From Silurus meridionalis (lineage: Eukaryota > Chordata > Actinopteri > Siluriformes > Siluridae), in NCBI RefSeq assembly GCF_014805685.1, contig NC_060885.1, positions 23,547,632 through 23,611,631 on the forward strand: a stretch of DNA of 64,000 bases. The letters are read 5' to 3'. Under the pieces are notes generated by a model that had not been told where the DNA came from, searched no databases, and saw only the letters and a list, made by a program, of their open reading frames with translations. A program made the translations under genes and the position numbers. Positions 8,555-17,851 of the stretch are shown here, piece after piece; position 1 is the first letter of the stretch; every line of letters begins with the position of its first letter.

Positions 8555-9825
8555 GGTTCCACAGGTGGATCGATATCTAAGTCTACTAGATCTTGTAGAT
8601 TAAGAGTGTCAAACTGTTCAGGTGGAGTGACAGTGTTTTCTTCGCTGCCTAGTAGTCTCTGCACAGTCTCTTCTAGTTTGTCAGAGTCTAGTGTGTCAGA
8701 GTCTAGTGTGTCATGGTCTAGTGTGTCATGTGGTGGTCGTGAATCAACCTGATACGAACAACCTGGGCTCGGTTCTCCTTCAACTGGCCGTGGTTGTGTG
8801 GTTTTGGCACGTGTCCTGTATGCTGGTCCTCTGTCCTGTGCTGGGCCTGCGCCGTCGTCATCGTCCTCTGAGTCGTCAGAGTGGGCGCAGTGTGCCAACT
8901 CAGCCTGAGATTTCCTCCACTCTAGTCCTTTCACCGCAGCTCTGCAACAATGGTTAAGATGATACCAGTATTCCTTACCTTCAACCTTGACTGCGGTAGG
9001 AGTTGCTAGTACCACCTTGAATGGGCCTTCACGTCGTGGCTCACTCCAGTGTTTCCTTTTAAACACTTTGATATACACGTAGTCACCTGGTTGCACCTGC
9101 TGCAGTGGCTCATCAACCTGTGCCCCGTGTGTGGCTTCACGAACCTGTGAACATAAAGTTCTGTGTATTTGCGTCAGATGTTTGCAATAACTAGACATGT
9201 CTGCTTCAAGTTGTTCAAGTGAGGAGCCTGTGTAAGGTCCTTGTGTAAAAGCCACTGGCATGGGTCGTCCAGTCAGCAGCTCATGCGGTGTCAGGTGTGT
9301 GTTGCGATTTGTTTGAGAACGCATTTTCATCAATGCCAGTGGGAGAGCCTGTACCCAATTCAGATCTGTGCTAGCACAAATTTTTGCTATTTTCTCCTTC
9401 AACACTCCATTTGCTCTCTCAACCATTCCTTGTGACTGTGGATGGTAAACACACCCCATTCTTTGCTTGATACACAAAGCTTCTGCAAATGCTTTGATCA
9501 CATTATTTACAAAATGTGGTCCATTGTCAGAGCTCAGCTTGTCAGGTATCCCAAACCTTGGAATCACTTCCCTGATCAAAAACTTAGCTACAGTCTTTGC
9601 GTCATTCTTGGCAGTAGCTGTTGCCTCAACCCATCTGCTAAAACGATCTATTACTACCAAGATGTATATTTTCCCTTCCTTCCTATCTGCCATGTCCACA
9701 AAGTCCATCATCAAATGTCGAAATGGTCCCCTTGGTTCAGGAATGTGACTGATTGGTGCTGTGAAATGTTTCCTGACATTTCGTGCTGCACATAGCTCAC
9801 AGGACCTCAGGAATTTGTCCACCAT
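8551..9825 (-). CDS. pol: Pol: integrase, complete copy (3' duplicate)
   Basis: Inserts viral DNA into the host chromosome. The CELC half of an HHCC zinc finger is at the start, with HGVDH just upstream in a neighbouring frame. The DDE core shows MMDFVD, SSDNGPHF and QSQGMVERANG. The GPF-type C-terminal domain is in RREGPFKVVLATPTAVKV. The tail is acidic (SDDSEDDDD) and ends in a repeated DTLDS block encoded by ~15-bp DNA repeats near 8677-8735. The stop overlaps the next ATG. It lies in the 3' unit of a ~1.2-kb tandem duplication (8891-10098). Confidence 0.93.
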   Translation of the reverse strand: MVDKFLRSCELCAARNVRKHFTAPISHIPEPRGPFRHLMMDFVDMADRKEGKIYILVVIDRFSRWVEATATAKNDAKTVAKFLIREVIPRFGIPDKLSSDNGPHFVNNVIKAFAEALCIKQRMGCVYHPQSQGMVERANGVLKEKIAKICASTDLNWVQALPLALMKMRSQTNRNTHLTPHELLTGRPMPVAFTQGPYTGSSLEQLEADMSSYCKHLTQIHRTLCSQVREATHGAQVDEPLQQVQPGDYVYIKVFKRKHWSEPRREGPFKVVLATPTAVKVEGKEYWYHLNHCCRAAVKGLEWRKSQAELAHCAHSDDSEDDDDGAGPAQDRGPAYRTRAKTTQPRPVEGEPSPGCSYQVDSRPPHDTLDHDTLDSDTLDSDKLEETVQRLLGSEENTVTPPEQFDTLNLQDLVDLDIDPPVEP

Positions 9826-11304
9826 ACTGGCCAGATATGGCGACCACCAATTCCTTCGGATTGTGTCTATGGTCTCCCAAAGATTACAGTGATCTACCCC
9901 ATGTGCTTCAGTAATGAGCTTGGTAAAGAGCTAATGGTGCTACCCACACTCCATCAATACTTCTCCATAACCCTGTGTTGGGGTCTTGTACTGCCCTCGT
10001 TTTTCCATCTCTCTTTCTCCTCTCCACTTGCTACATCCTGATATTCCCCAAGATCTTCCTCTGTTACCTGCCCTCGCACTTCCTCATGTTCTTCATCTTG
10101 TGCCAACTCAGCCTGAGATTTCCTCCACTCTGGTCCTTTCACCGCAGCTCTGCAACAATGGTTAAGATGATACCAGTATTCCTTACCTTCAACCTTGACT
10201 GCGGTAGGAGTTGCTAGTACCACCTTGAATGGGCCTTCACGGCGTGGCTCACTCCAGTGTTTCCTTTTAAACACTTTGATATACACGTAGTCACCTGGTT
10301 GCACCTGCTGTAGTGGCTCATCAACCTGTGCCCCGTGTGTGGCTTCACGAACCTGTGAACATAAAGTTCTGTGTATTTGCGTCAGATGTTTGCAATAACT
10401 AGACATGTCTGCTTCAAGTTGGTCAAGTGAGGAGCCTGTGTAAGGTCCTTGTGTAAAAGCCACTGGCATGGGTCGTCCAGTCAGCAGCTCATGCGGTGTC
10501 AGGTGTGTGTTGCGATTTGTTTGAGCGCATTTTCATCAATGCCAGTGGGAGAGCCTGTACCCAATTCAGATCTGTGCTAGCACAAATTTTTGCTATTTTC
10601 TCCTTCAACACTCCATTTGCTCTCTCAACCATTCCTTGTGACTGTGGATGGTAAACACAGCCCATTCTTTGCTTGATACACAAAGCTTCTGCAAATGCTT
10701 TGATCACATTATTTACAAAATGTGGTCCATTGTCAGAGCTCAGCTTGTCAGGTATCCCAAACCTTGGAATCACTTCCCTGATCAAAAACTTAGCTACAGT
10801 CTTTGCGTCATTCTTGGCAGTAGCTGTTGCCTCAACCCATCTGCTAAAACGATCTATTACTACCAAGATGTATATTTTCCCTTCCTTCCTATCTGCCATG
10901 TCCACAAAGTCCATCATCAAATGTCGAAATGGTCCCCTTGGTTCAGGAATGTGACTGATTGGTGCTGTGAAATGTTTCCTGACATTTCGTGCTGCACATA
11001 GCTCACAGGACCTCAGGAATTTGTCCACCATACTGGCCAGATATGGCGACCACCAATTCCTTCGGATTGTGTCTATGGTCTCCCAAAGATTACAGTGATC
11101 TACCCCATGTGCTTCAGTAATGAGCTTGGTAAAGAGCTAATGGTGCTACCCACACTCCATCAATACTTCTCCATAACCCTGTGTTGGGGTCTTGTACTGC
11201 CCTCGTTTTTCCATCTCTCTTTCTCCTCTCCACTTGCTACATCCTGATATTCCCCAAGATCTTCCTCTGTTACCTGCCCTCGCACTTCCTCATGTTCTTC
11301 ATCT
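8891..11304 (-). repeat. Tandem duplication of integrase region, two ~1.2-kb units
   Basis: Unit B is 8891-10098 and unit A is 10099-11304. They are almost identical at an offset of 1206-1208 bases, with one 2-base difference near 10527. The junction reads CATCTTG then TGCCAACTC, where the two outer edges share TGT. Single-base frame breaks near the RNase H/integrase linker are present in both units, so they predate the duplication or were copied with it. Reverse-transcriptase slippage, unequal exchange and assembly duplication are all possible. Confidence 0.93.
9954..11031 (-). pseudogene. Pol: integrase, broken 5' duplicate
   Basis: The second integrase copy. 10489-11031 carries the CELC finger half and the D, D and E core motifs, then shifts frame at the missing two bases near 10527. 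9954-10469 continues with the C-terminal domain. At the duplication junction it fuses to the acidic linker (DEEHEEVRGQ) that normally follows RNase H and then stops. It would not yield a normal integrase. Confidence 0.9.
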
Positions 11305-11770
11305 TGTACCATCATCACTTTCACACAGTCTTTTTCTACTGCTGCACTTTTAGCTGCCTCATCTGCTGCCGCATTACCTCTACTGACCATATCTCCATCA
11401 GATTTGTGGGCTTTACACTTCACAATGGCTAATGCCTTTGGAAGCATCATTGCTTTGAGCAAATCCGAAATTGCAGGACCATGTAAAATGGATGATCCAT
11501 CAGCTCTCTGGAAACCCCTTTGTTCCCAGATGGGTCCAAATGTGTGACATACCCCATGTGCATATGTTGAATCAGTGTAAATAGTACACCTTCCTCCTGC
11601 TCCCAGCCTACATGCTGCTGTTAACGCTTTTATTTCTGCCAATTGGGCAGAACAAGGTTGTGGTACACTTACACTAGCTAGTACTCAAACGAGTCATCTT
11701 CCTCATTGTGCATGACCACAGCATATCCTGCTTTATTGCCATCATTCGCGATAGCAAGAACCGTCCACAG
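11160..11770 (-). pseudogene. Pol: RNase H domain, broken
   Basis: Removes RNA from RNA-DNA hybrids. The 160-codon frame at 11160-11642 shows the YTDSTYA aspartate motif, a CKAHKSDGD segment and GNAAADEAAK with the last aspartate. The first catalytic aspartate is in VDGSC, near 11755-11770 in another frame. A TAG and a frameshift lie between them near 11680-11740. The C-terminal tail is a charged linker to integrase. Confidence 0.85.
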
Positions 11771-11824
11771 ACAAAACAATTTGGGCATTTTGCAATGGTT
11801 GGTTCTCTAGGTCATCTCTAGCTT

Positions 11825-13064
11825 TTAGAAATTTCTCTGCTTCTGTAGTGCACTCATGGGGAATTCCTCATCTGATAAGACCACTCGATCAGCTGGATTG
11901 ATTGTGAGGCACCTCTCAATTGTTAGTTCTGGTGCAGACAGGATGACATCATACCCTGTCTTTCGTGCATTCGTGATCACAAACTTTTGACTTGTCAGCA
12001 GAGCATGTAATGCATGAGAAGTGTACAGGGTCACTGGATGACCCATCGTGATTGTTGATGCTTTTCGATAGGCAAATGCTGCGGCTGCCAATCCTCTGTA
12101 ACAAGGTGGCATGCCTTTTTCCACATTGTCAAGAGCCGTACTATAGTATGCAATTGGCTTCTTTCCCATGCTCTGTTGCTGTTGTGCTAAAATGGCTGAT
12201 GCAAAACCTCGTCTCTCTGACACATAGAGGTGAAATGGTTTTGTGTAGTCTGGACAAGCTAGTGCTGGGGCAGATTTTAGATCACTTTTGATTGTTTCAA
12301 AAGCCTTTTTTCCTTCCTCTGTCCAGACCACACGTGCGCTAGATTTTGTCTGATCAGCTGCTTTCATCATGTCTCTGAGAGGTTGTGCTTTCAACGCAAA
12401 GTCACAAATCCACGGTCTGCTAAAACCTGCTAAACCCAGGAATGACAACATATGTTGCACTGTTTGAGGTTGTGGTGTTTTCTGAATTGCCTCTACATGA
12501 GAGGCGAGATTTTGCGTGTAGTGCCTTGAGCACTCTACCCAAATATTCTACCTTTTGTTGGCAGAATTGCAATTTTTCCTTACTGACCTTGTGTCCATTA
12601 TGAGCTAGGGTTTCCAGGACCTTTAACGAGTCCTTCATGCACTGTTCTTTAGTTTGACTACAAATCAGTAGGTCATCCACATTTTGAAGCAAACTGCTTT
12701 GAATGTCTAGATCTGCCAGATCTCGTGCTAACACCTGGTTAAAAATTGATGGACTTTCACAATACCCTTGTGGCAGACGCGTGTAGGTGTATTGTTTTCC
12801 CCCGTATGTGAATGCAAACAGAAACTGAGACTCAGGATGCAGAGGTACACTAAAAAATGCTGAGCATAAATCAATCACCGTGTAACATTTAGTCCCTTCA
12901 GGGATGTTTGTTAACAGTGTGTGTGGATCGGGTACTACAGGATTTTCTGCTACCACCACACGATTTATTGGTCTTAAATCATGGACCAATCTCCACTTGT
13001 CTGAATTTGGTTTTCTGACCGGAAAAATGGGGGTGTTGCAAGGGCTGTTTGTTGGAATTAACAC
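11825..13064 (-). pseudogene. Pol: reverse transcriptase, frame-broken
   Basis: 12420-13064 carries RT fingers and palm (NTPIFPVRKPNSDKWRLVHD, CYTVIDLCSAFFSVPL, LPQGYCESPSIFNQVL) and the catalytic block LLQNVDDLLI. 11825-12460 carries the thumb and connection (LGLAGFSRPWI, FHLYVSERRG). The two frames are joined by an indel near 12460. The catalytic box reads NVDD rather than the usual tyrosine at the first position, a single T-to-A change in an AAT codon. The gene layout is gamma-like. Confidence 0.92.
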
Positions 13065-13096
13065 TCCTGCTTCAACTAGTCCTTCAATGGTTGGTC

Positions 13097-13690
13097 TTAT
13101 CCTTCTATCGCTTGTTGCGACAATTGGTATTGCTTCTGGTAAGGTAACTGCACATTGGGTTTTAATTGAATTTTCTCCAACCCTGATGACTTAACTAACC
13201 CTACATCTGTCTGATGTTTAGTCCATAGCTTTTCCGGAATTTGTTTCAGTACCTGTTCTTCTTCTAGTTCAGCCTGTTCTTCCTTCTGTTGCCATTGTCC
13301 TACCTGTCCTACTTGTGTTCTCACTTGCATCTGTCTGTTGATCAAAATAGTGTGAGCTACCACACTGTCTTCAGCTGTTAGTTTTATTCTGAGATATTTC
13401 CTGTCTAATGTCATGCTCATATTTTCTACCACTGGTATCCATTCAGTTATCTGGCTTGCTTCTCTGACCATTGGCCCTAAGTCTTTTGATTTAAAATTTT
13501 GCCCGATCATTAGGGAGACATGTGGAACAGAGTTCTCGACTGAATACCACTGTGCAATGTGGTCTGGTAGTTGTACTGTTGCAGCTATCCCTTGGGGACC
13601 AAGGATCATGTTCTCTGCTTTGAGACTGTACTGGTTCCTTCTACATGTTCTCCCACAAAGTCTCATATTCTTCATCTTGTCCCCCCTCAT
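13097..13690 (-). CDS. Pol: protease-RT linker and RT N-terminus
   Basis: A 197-codon frame continuing pol from the protease. The last ~45 residues (from PEKLWTKHQTDVGL) are the start of RT, ending with QQAIEG just before the RT fingers frame. The preceding ~150 residues (LPDHIAQWYSVEN, charged QKEEQAELEEEQ) form a long connector of unknown role. Neighbouring pol pieces are in different frames, so at least one indel lies on each side. Confidence 0.75.
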   Translation of the reverse strand: MRGDKMKNMRLCGRTCRRNQYSLKAENMILGPQGIAATVQLPDHIAQWYSVENSVPHVSLMIGQNFKSKDLGPMVREASQITEWIPVVENMSMTLDRKYLRIKLTAEDSVVAHTILINRQMQVRTQVGQVGQWQQKEEQAELEEEQVLKQIPEKLWTKHQTDVGLVKSSGLEKIQLKPNVQLPYQKQYQLSQQAIEG

Positions 13691-14195
13691 CGTACCTTAT
13701 TGTGCAATGCCATGGTTTTCTGGTTTCTTCACAGTCTGGACGCATGTTTGTAAACCATATTTTCCAGTGGTCATATAGCTTGTGAATTTCTGAGGATGTC
13801 CCGTCGAGTTCCAGCCAATAGACTTTATCCAGTGTTTGTTGTTCTATTTTTCTTTCTACCATCACACACTGTTGAGCTAGGATTTCAGGAAGTTCGACCC
13901 ACACTCCTGTAGGTCCACAGAAGATTTTTGCTCCTAGCTTACACAGTACATCTCTGCCTAATAGATTTGCTGGGGTATTGGGGGAATACAACAATGGTGC
14001 TTGTATTGTGATTCCTTCTACTGTTATGTCTTGTGGCTCTGTGAAATGCAAAGTTTGAGTTTTACCCGAGAAGCCTACTGTCTTTACTGCTTTGCGTGAG
14101 AGGGGGAGCTTAGAGCCTTCTTTTCCAATGCTTGTAAATGTTGCTCCTGTGTCAATCAAAACGATGTCTGGAGCTGGTTATTCACATCCACCATT
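13641..14195 (-). CDS. Pro: retroviral aspartic protease
   Basis: Cleaves Gag and Pol precursors. The active site is IVLIDTGATFTSIG, with the frame opening a few codons before the ATG at 14159. Flap-like GFSGKTQTLHF and the LLGRDVLCKLGA segment near the C-terminus fit the family. Between the gag TGA (just below 14272) and this frame, gag-frame translation continues without a stop for about 35 codons, then a one-base shift near 14175-14180 leads into the protease. Confidence 0.9.
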
Positions 14196-14269
14196 ATGGT
14201 TGGTTCTTGTGCAGGGTACAGTGAGGTGGGGCACTGTACCAGCTCCCCCTCTGGCTTCTCTGGGCATCT

Positions 14270-15226
14270 TCACATGTTACCTTGAGGTGGTCCCGGAGTT
14301 TGTTGATTCTGCTGATTCTGGCCCATCCATGGTCCTGCCCAATTTCCGGGGTCTTGCCAGCTTTGATTTTGTTGCTGGTTTCCTTGCTGTTGTCTTATTG
14401 GATAGGGGCAGTTTCTCATCATGTGATTGGGATCTTGACAGTTCCAGCATCTTCCTCCTCTCGGTGGTTGATAATTTCTTGGTTGAAACATTCCTCCTCT
14501 TCCTCTGCCTCTTCCTTGCCCCCACCCTCTGTTTTGTGGTGGATATTGTTGATACATTGGATGGGTCATTATTGGTTGTCCCACAGGCATTAGTTGCTGA
14601 TTTCCTTGATCTGGTATGGTTTGACTAGCTGGATCCTGCTGTGCATTTGTTGGTATCATCATGACTGCTGCTTGTTTAGCTGAACTTTTCTCTTCTTTTC
14701 GTTTTTCTTGATTTTCTTGTTTGCTCCGTGCTATCTCTCCGAGCTGTGCTTTGTGCAGCAATGTTATTAAATCTTCTGCTGCTTGTTTGCTTGCTTCTTT
14801 CTTTTTCCTGTGCATTTCCACAGCATGTGTGACATTTGCCTGGAAAGCTGCCCAGGGCAGGGCATTAAGTCCCACAACTGATTCAAGTTTTTCTTGTACT
14901 TCACTTGGAAGCGCCCTCTTCAACATTATTTTGAACAATGTGATGTTAGCCGTTGTCTCGTCCCATGCTGACCCCATCCCTTCTGCCCATGCTTTCTGTA
15001 ATTTAAGAATGAAGGCCGCAGCTCCTTCTTTTTCGTCCATTTTCAGGTTTTCCACCTTGGTTAGATCAGATTGAGTTGGGTATGCGGATCGAAGTGCATT
15101 CCACACGTCATTTCTTTTCACTCCAAATGTCCAGCGATCATAATCTTTCTTGTACTTTAGGGGTGCTTTCACACCTTTCTTGCCTCTGTTTTTGCTTTTT
15201 CTGGCGATGTCTTTGATTCTGGTCAT
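14270..15226 (-). CDS. gag: Gag: capsid and nucleocapsid
   Basis: Forms the capsid shell and packages RNA. The capsid part includes KKDYDRWTFGVKRNDVWNAL and LKRALPSEVQEKLESV; a Lys/Glu-rich helical stretch follows (about residues 140-180). Nucleocapsid has Arg-Gly repeats (GRGRGRGG) then one CX2CX4HX4C knuckle, CWNCQDPNHMMRNC, and a Gln/Pro-rich tail. It stops at TGA in frame with pol, as in readthrough-type retroviruses. It overlaps the matrix frame at 15138-15226 in another frame, so gag is split by an indel there. Confidence 0.92.
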   Translation of the reverse strand: MTRIKDIARKSKNRGKKGVKAPLKYKKDYDRWTFGVKRNDVWNALRSAYPTQSDLTKVENLKMDEKEGAAAFILKLQKAWAEGMGSAWDETTANITLFKIMLKRALPSEVQEKLESVVGLNALPWAAFQANVTHAVEMHRKKKEASKQAAEDLITLLHKAQLGEIARSKQENQEKRKEEKSSAKQAAVMMIPTNAQQDPASQTIPDQGNQQLMPVGQPIMTHPMYQQYPPQNRGWGQGRGRGRGGMFQPRNYQPPRGGRCWNCQDPNHMMRNCPYPIRQQQGNQQQNQSWQDPGNWAGPWMGQNQQNQQTPGPPQGNM

Positions 15227-15926
15227 GCTCAGGTGGTTCTAGTTCCTCTCGCTCTCTTTCCCATTCTTCAGGTGGGATATCTAAATCATAGTCATATTCA
15301 TAGTCATATCTCCCTTCATTGCTGCTTCCTTCATCATCTCCCTCTTCTCCTTCAAGATTCTGAAATAACACTCTGTTTGTTAGTCTTGCACTTCCTTTGT
15401 TCATTTTGTTGTCTGAAGCTGGTAATTCCATCCTCCCTTCAATGCGTCCTCCTGTTATGTCTAGTTGTATGTCATGATACTCTCTTTTTCCTAGTACTGG
15501 GTAGAAGCTAATCACCTTTTGCTTCTTTACTTCAGCATATGGTGGTGGTTTCTTCTGTTCCTCAAACTCCTCCAATGGTGGGGCTGAGGCCTTTTCTGAC
15601 CCTTTTCCCTCCTTACTTCCTGTTCCCTTCTCTGTCTTTTCTTTGTGCACTTTTAACATCTCCCCCTCATGCTCAAACCACTCAATGATGTCTAATTTCC
15701 GTTTTGTCTTTTCTTTCTTTTCTTTTTTTATTTCTCCCCAATTTCCAATTCTGGTTTTCATTACATCACACTTTTCTTTGTTAAATGTTCCCTCTTCCGG
15801 CCATTGCAAATCCCCAGCTGTCAGGTCTTTCCATTTTTTCATGTATTTTTTGATCTCCTTTTCAGCCCCTTTATGCCTTATAATTATCACATCCACAGGT
15901 GTGATTGGGGATTCCTCCTTGCTCAT
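15138..15926 (-). CDS. gag: Gag: matrix and late-domain region
   Basis: The ATG at 15926 opens 262 codons (MSKEESPITPVDV). A WPEEGTFNKEKCDV segment (about residues 42-55) resembles gamma-type matrix; a Lys/Glu-rich stretch follows, then PPPYAEV, a PPxY late-budding motif that recruits NEDD4-type ligases in this class. The last third is acidic with EYDYDLD. There is no N-terminal glycine, so the usual myristoylation signal is absent. Both this frame and the capsid frame are open through 15138-15226. Confidence 0.88.
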   Translation of the reverse strand: MSKEESPITPVDVIIIRHKGAEKEIKKYMKKWKDLTAGDLQWPEEGTFNKEKCDVMKTRIGNWGEIKKEKKEKTKRKLDIIEWFEHEGEMLKVHKEKTEKGTGSKEGKGSEKASAPPLEEFEEQKKPPPYAEVKKQKVISFYPVLGKREYHDIQLDITGGRIEGRMELPASDNKMNKGSARLTNRVLFQNLEGEEGDDEGSSNEGRYDYEYDYDLDIPPEEWEREREELEPPEHDQNQRHRQKKQKQRQERCESTPKVQERL

Positions 15927-16398
15927 GATGCACTCTTGCTCTGTGTGCCTCTCTACGGTGGCCTAGGTTTCTATTTTGAGCAGACCACTTTAGATAGACG
16001 TTTATCCGTCTCACTGTCTTACAAGGTCGTGTTGGATTCTTTCGGCTTTGTCCACTTAACGAGTTGATTTTATCGATTAGAATCGAGGTGGCTACACCTC
16101 TTTCCCACAAAACCTCTTTAGGTTCTACTACAACAGTTGCCGTCAGTCCTGAGCAATAATTAGATTGTTCAGGTACTTCTGCATTTAATTCTATCAATGG
16201 TTCCTCGTCTTCGTTGTGTGGGTCTGCTATGAAATCAAACAGATGTATCACGGCTTTACCAGGTGTAGGGGCTTCCACGAGGGTGCGTAATACTGGGCTT
16301 AACAGTTGAGGTTTGTGAATATCTGGGAATATCTGGAGTAACACCTCTATGCCATGTAATCGTGCAATAGCCCACAATTTGTCTTGTATCTGCTTCTC
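15871..16398 (-). CDS. Unrecognised ORF upstream of gag, no ATG
   Basis: Open from a TAG near 16400 to 15871, overlapping the first ~18 gag codons in another frame. There is no ATG anywhere in it; the first conventional alternative start is TTG at 16377, giving 168 residues (LWAIARLHGIEVLLQIF...). It looks protein-like for about 120 residues (HLFDFIADPHNEDEEPL), with few low-complexity stretches. Epsilonretroviruses carry an accessory gene at this position. It could be a spliced exon, a non-AUG product, or a gag extension displaced by an indel. Not recognised by sequence. Confidence 0.4.
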   Translation of the reverse strand, partial: EKQIQDKLWAIARLHGIEVLLQIFPDIHKPQLLSPVLRTLVEAPTPGKAVIHLFDFIADPHNEDEEPLIELNAEVPEQSNYCSGLTATVVVEPKEVLWERGVATSILIDKINSLSGQSRKNPTRPCKTVRRINVYLKWSAQNRNLGHRREAHRARVHHEQGGIPNHTCGCDNYKA

Positions 16399-17050
16399 TG
16401 TCTACCTCCTCTCTATGCCGCTTCTATCTTTATATGCTCTTTCGTCCCAAAATGAGTTCTAAGTCCGTTCGTCTCTATCTCTATGTCTATCAAATCCATA
16501 CATTTATCTTGCTATATTTTCTCTTTTTGATTTATTCGTTTATTCGCACTGTGTATGTCCGAGTGTATGCATGTATGTGTATGTGTGTCAGCGAGCGACC
16601 ACTATGTGTGTGTGCTATACTCCGTGCGCCTATGCGCATGCGCACCCCCCTTCGTGCACTCCGTGTCTATACGCGCGTGCCCGCGCCCCCTCCTTTTCTG
16701 CTCCGTCTCTCGTCCACGCGCAGCTCTCCTGTGCTTCTAATGTGTGCGCGTATATACCATGCTATTTTATCAATAGTACAGATATGCAAATAATATGAGT
16801 ATACTCACAAACTCAGCATCATCCCAAGCAGCGTAAGCAAACAGCAAGCAACAATACAAACACAGGCATACATATAAATTCATAGACAAAACATCAACAT
16901 ACAGAAAACACAACTATAAATCCGGTTTTCACAAAACACGCTTCTCATAAACAATATGACAACAACACTTACACAACTGCAGTTACAACGTTTCTCTTTT
17001 TACCGTATATGTACACATGGCCATCACTTCATCTCAATAATCTCAATATC

Positions 17051-17094
17051 CTCGGGTCCCACCCCGTACTCGTAACGGTGACTCTCCGAGCCCT
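17051..17094 (-). repeat. Diverged relative of the 58-bp leader repeat
   Basis: Shares GGGTCCCACC and TGACTCTCC flanks with the 58-bp units. The intervening stem differs (CCGT...ACGG at 17064-17078) but still pairs with itself, which points to a conserved hairpin. Confidence 0.6.
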
Positions 17095-17358
17095 TTACTC
17101 TTATACTGACAACTCACGACCTTTTAAATGTACCCTTTCCACACCAGGTTACGAATCTGGATCCCCTAGTAAAGACCTATGGTATCTTTCCTGTTTTTAG
17201 ACCATATGAGAAGTGTTGTCTTCTCACATCGGGACTTGCACCCGAATCACCAAGACTTCACTTTTGGGTTTACACGATTTCGGTCTGCTTAGTCTGCAAC
17301 CTAATTAGACCATATGGAAAGTCCGACAGACTAAGGTACAAACAATTAGCCGTAGTTT

Positions 17359-17590
17359 CACGTGGGTCCCACCCTGCGTCTCTATACGCAGTGACTCTCC
17401 ACCTCACAACTTTATTCACGTGGGTCCCACCCTGCGTCTCTATACGCAGTGACTCTCCACCTCACAACTTTATTCACGTGGGTCCCACCCTGCGTCTCTA
17501 TACGCAGTGACTCTCCACCTCACAACTTTATTCACGTGGGTCCCACCCTGCGTCTCTGTATGCAGTGACTCTCCACCTCACAATTTTATG
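17359..17590 (-). repeat. Four tandem 58-bp leader repeats with hairpin
   Basis: Units begin at 17359, 17417, 17475 and 17533, each starting CACGTGGGTCCCACC. Each contains CTGCGT-6-ACGCAG, a perfect 6-bp stem with a 6-base loop (first at 17374-17391). The first three are essentially identical and the fourth has small changes, including one in the stem. Their place between PBS and gag suggests an RNA element for packaging or translation; that role is inference. Confidence 0.9.
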
Positions 17591-17834
17591 TCTTTCCTTT
17601 TGCTTATACTCATCCAACACTAATTTTCCACCCGATAGTTCTTTGGCCCTAGGCCAGCAGTCTATACCCTCCCCGGGGCCGACAACCTCATAGGCATACA
17701 GTTACTAATCACAGACTTTGAGTATAACAGGTGTCTGCTTACCTTTTTTCTCTGAATTTTTTGTTTCCAGCGGCTGTAGCCCACAGGATGCTCGGTCCCC
17801 TGTTCAGGTTTTCGACCTTTGTGCTGACCTTCAG

Positions 17835-17851
17835 GGCCCCACGTTACGCCA
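17835..17851 (-). promoter_or_regulatory. Primer-binding site
   Basis: TGGCGTAACGTGGGGCC on the minus strand, 7 bases after the 5' LTR end. It resembles the site complementary to the 3' end of tRNA-Lys(CUU), with a small internal difference. The 7-base spacer is longer than usual. The tRNA assignment is tentative. Confidence 0.6.

Larger units (their letters stand above)
16400..17834 (-). other. Retroviral 5' leader
   Basis: About 1.4 kb between the upstream ORF and the PBS, with no supported ORF on the viral strand. It contains a stretch near 16540-16740 rich in TGTG/TATG and CpG on the + strand, and the 58-bp repeat array at 17359-17590. Packaging signal and splice donor would be expected here but cannot be pinpointed. 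Confidence 0.6.

Noticed and set aside
9442..11001. Plus-strand ORFs of 117 and 93 codons occurring twice in identical form
   Set aside because: They are antisense shadows of integrase, repeated because of the tandem duplication.
14092..14628. 178-codon plus-strand ORF opposite gag
   Set aside because: Antisense of the capsid/nucleocapsid frame; hydrophobic composition follows from the complementary Gln/Lys-rich codons.
16434..16798. Three overlapping ORFs rich in Val/Cys/Arg
   Set aside because: They come from low-complexity TGTG/CpG-rich leader sequence on the non-viral strand and lack motifs.
17359..17590. CRISPR array
   Set aside because: The 58-bp units are contiguous without variable spacers, and lie in a retroviral leader in a vertebrate genome.
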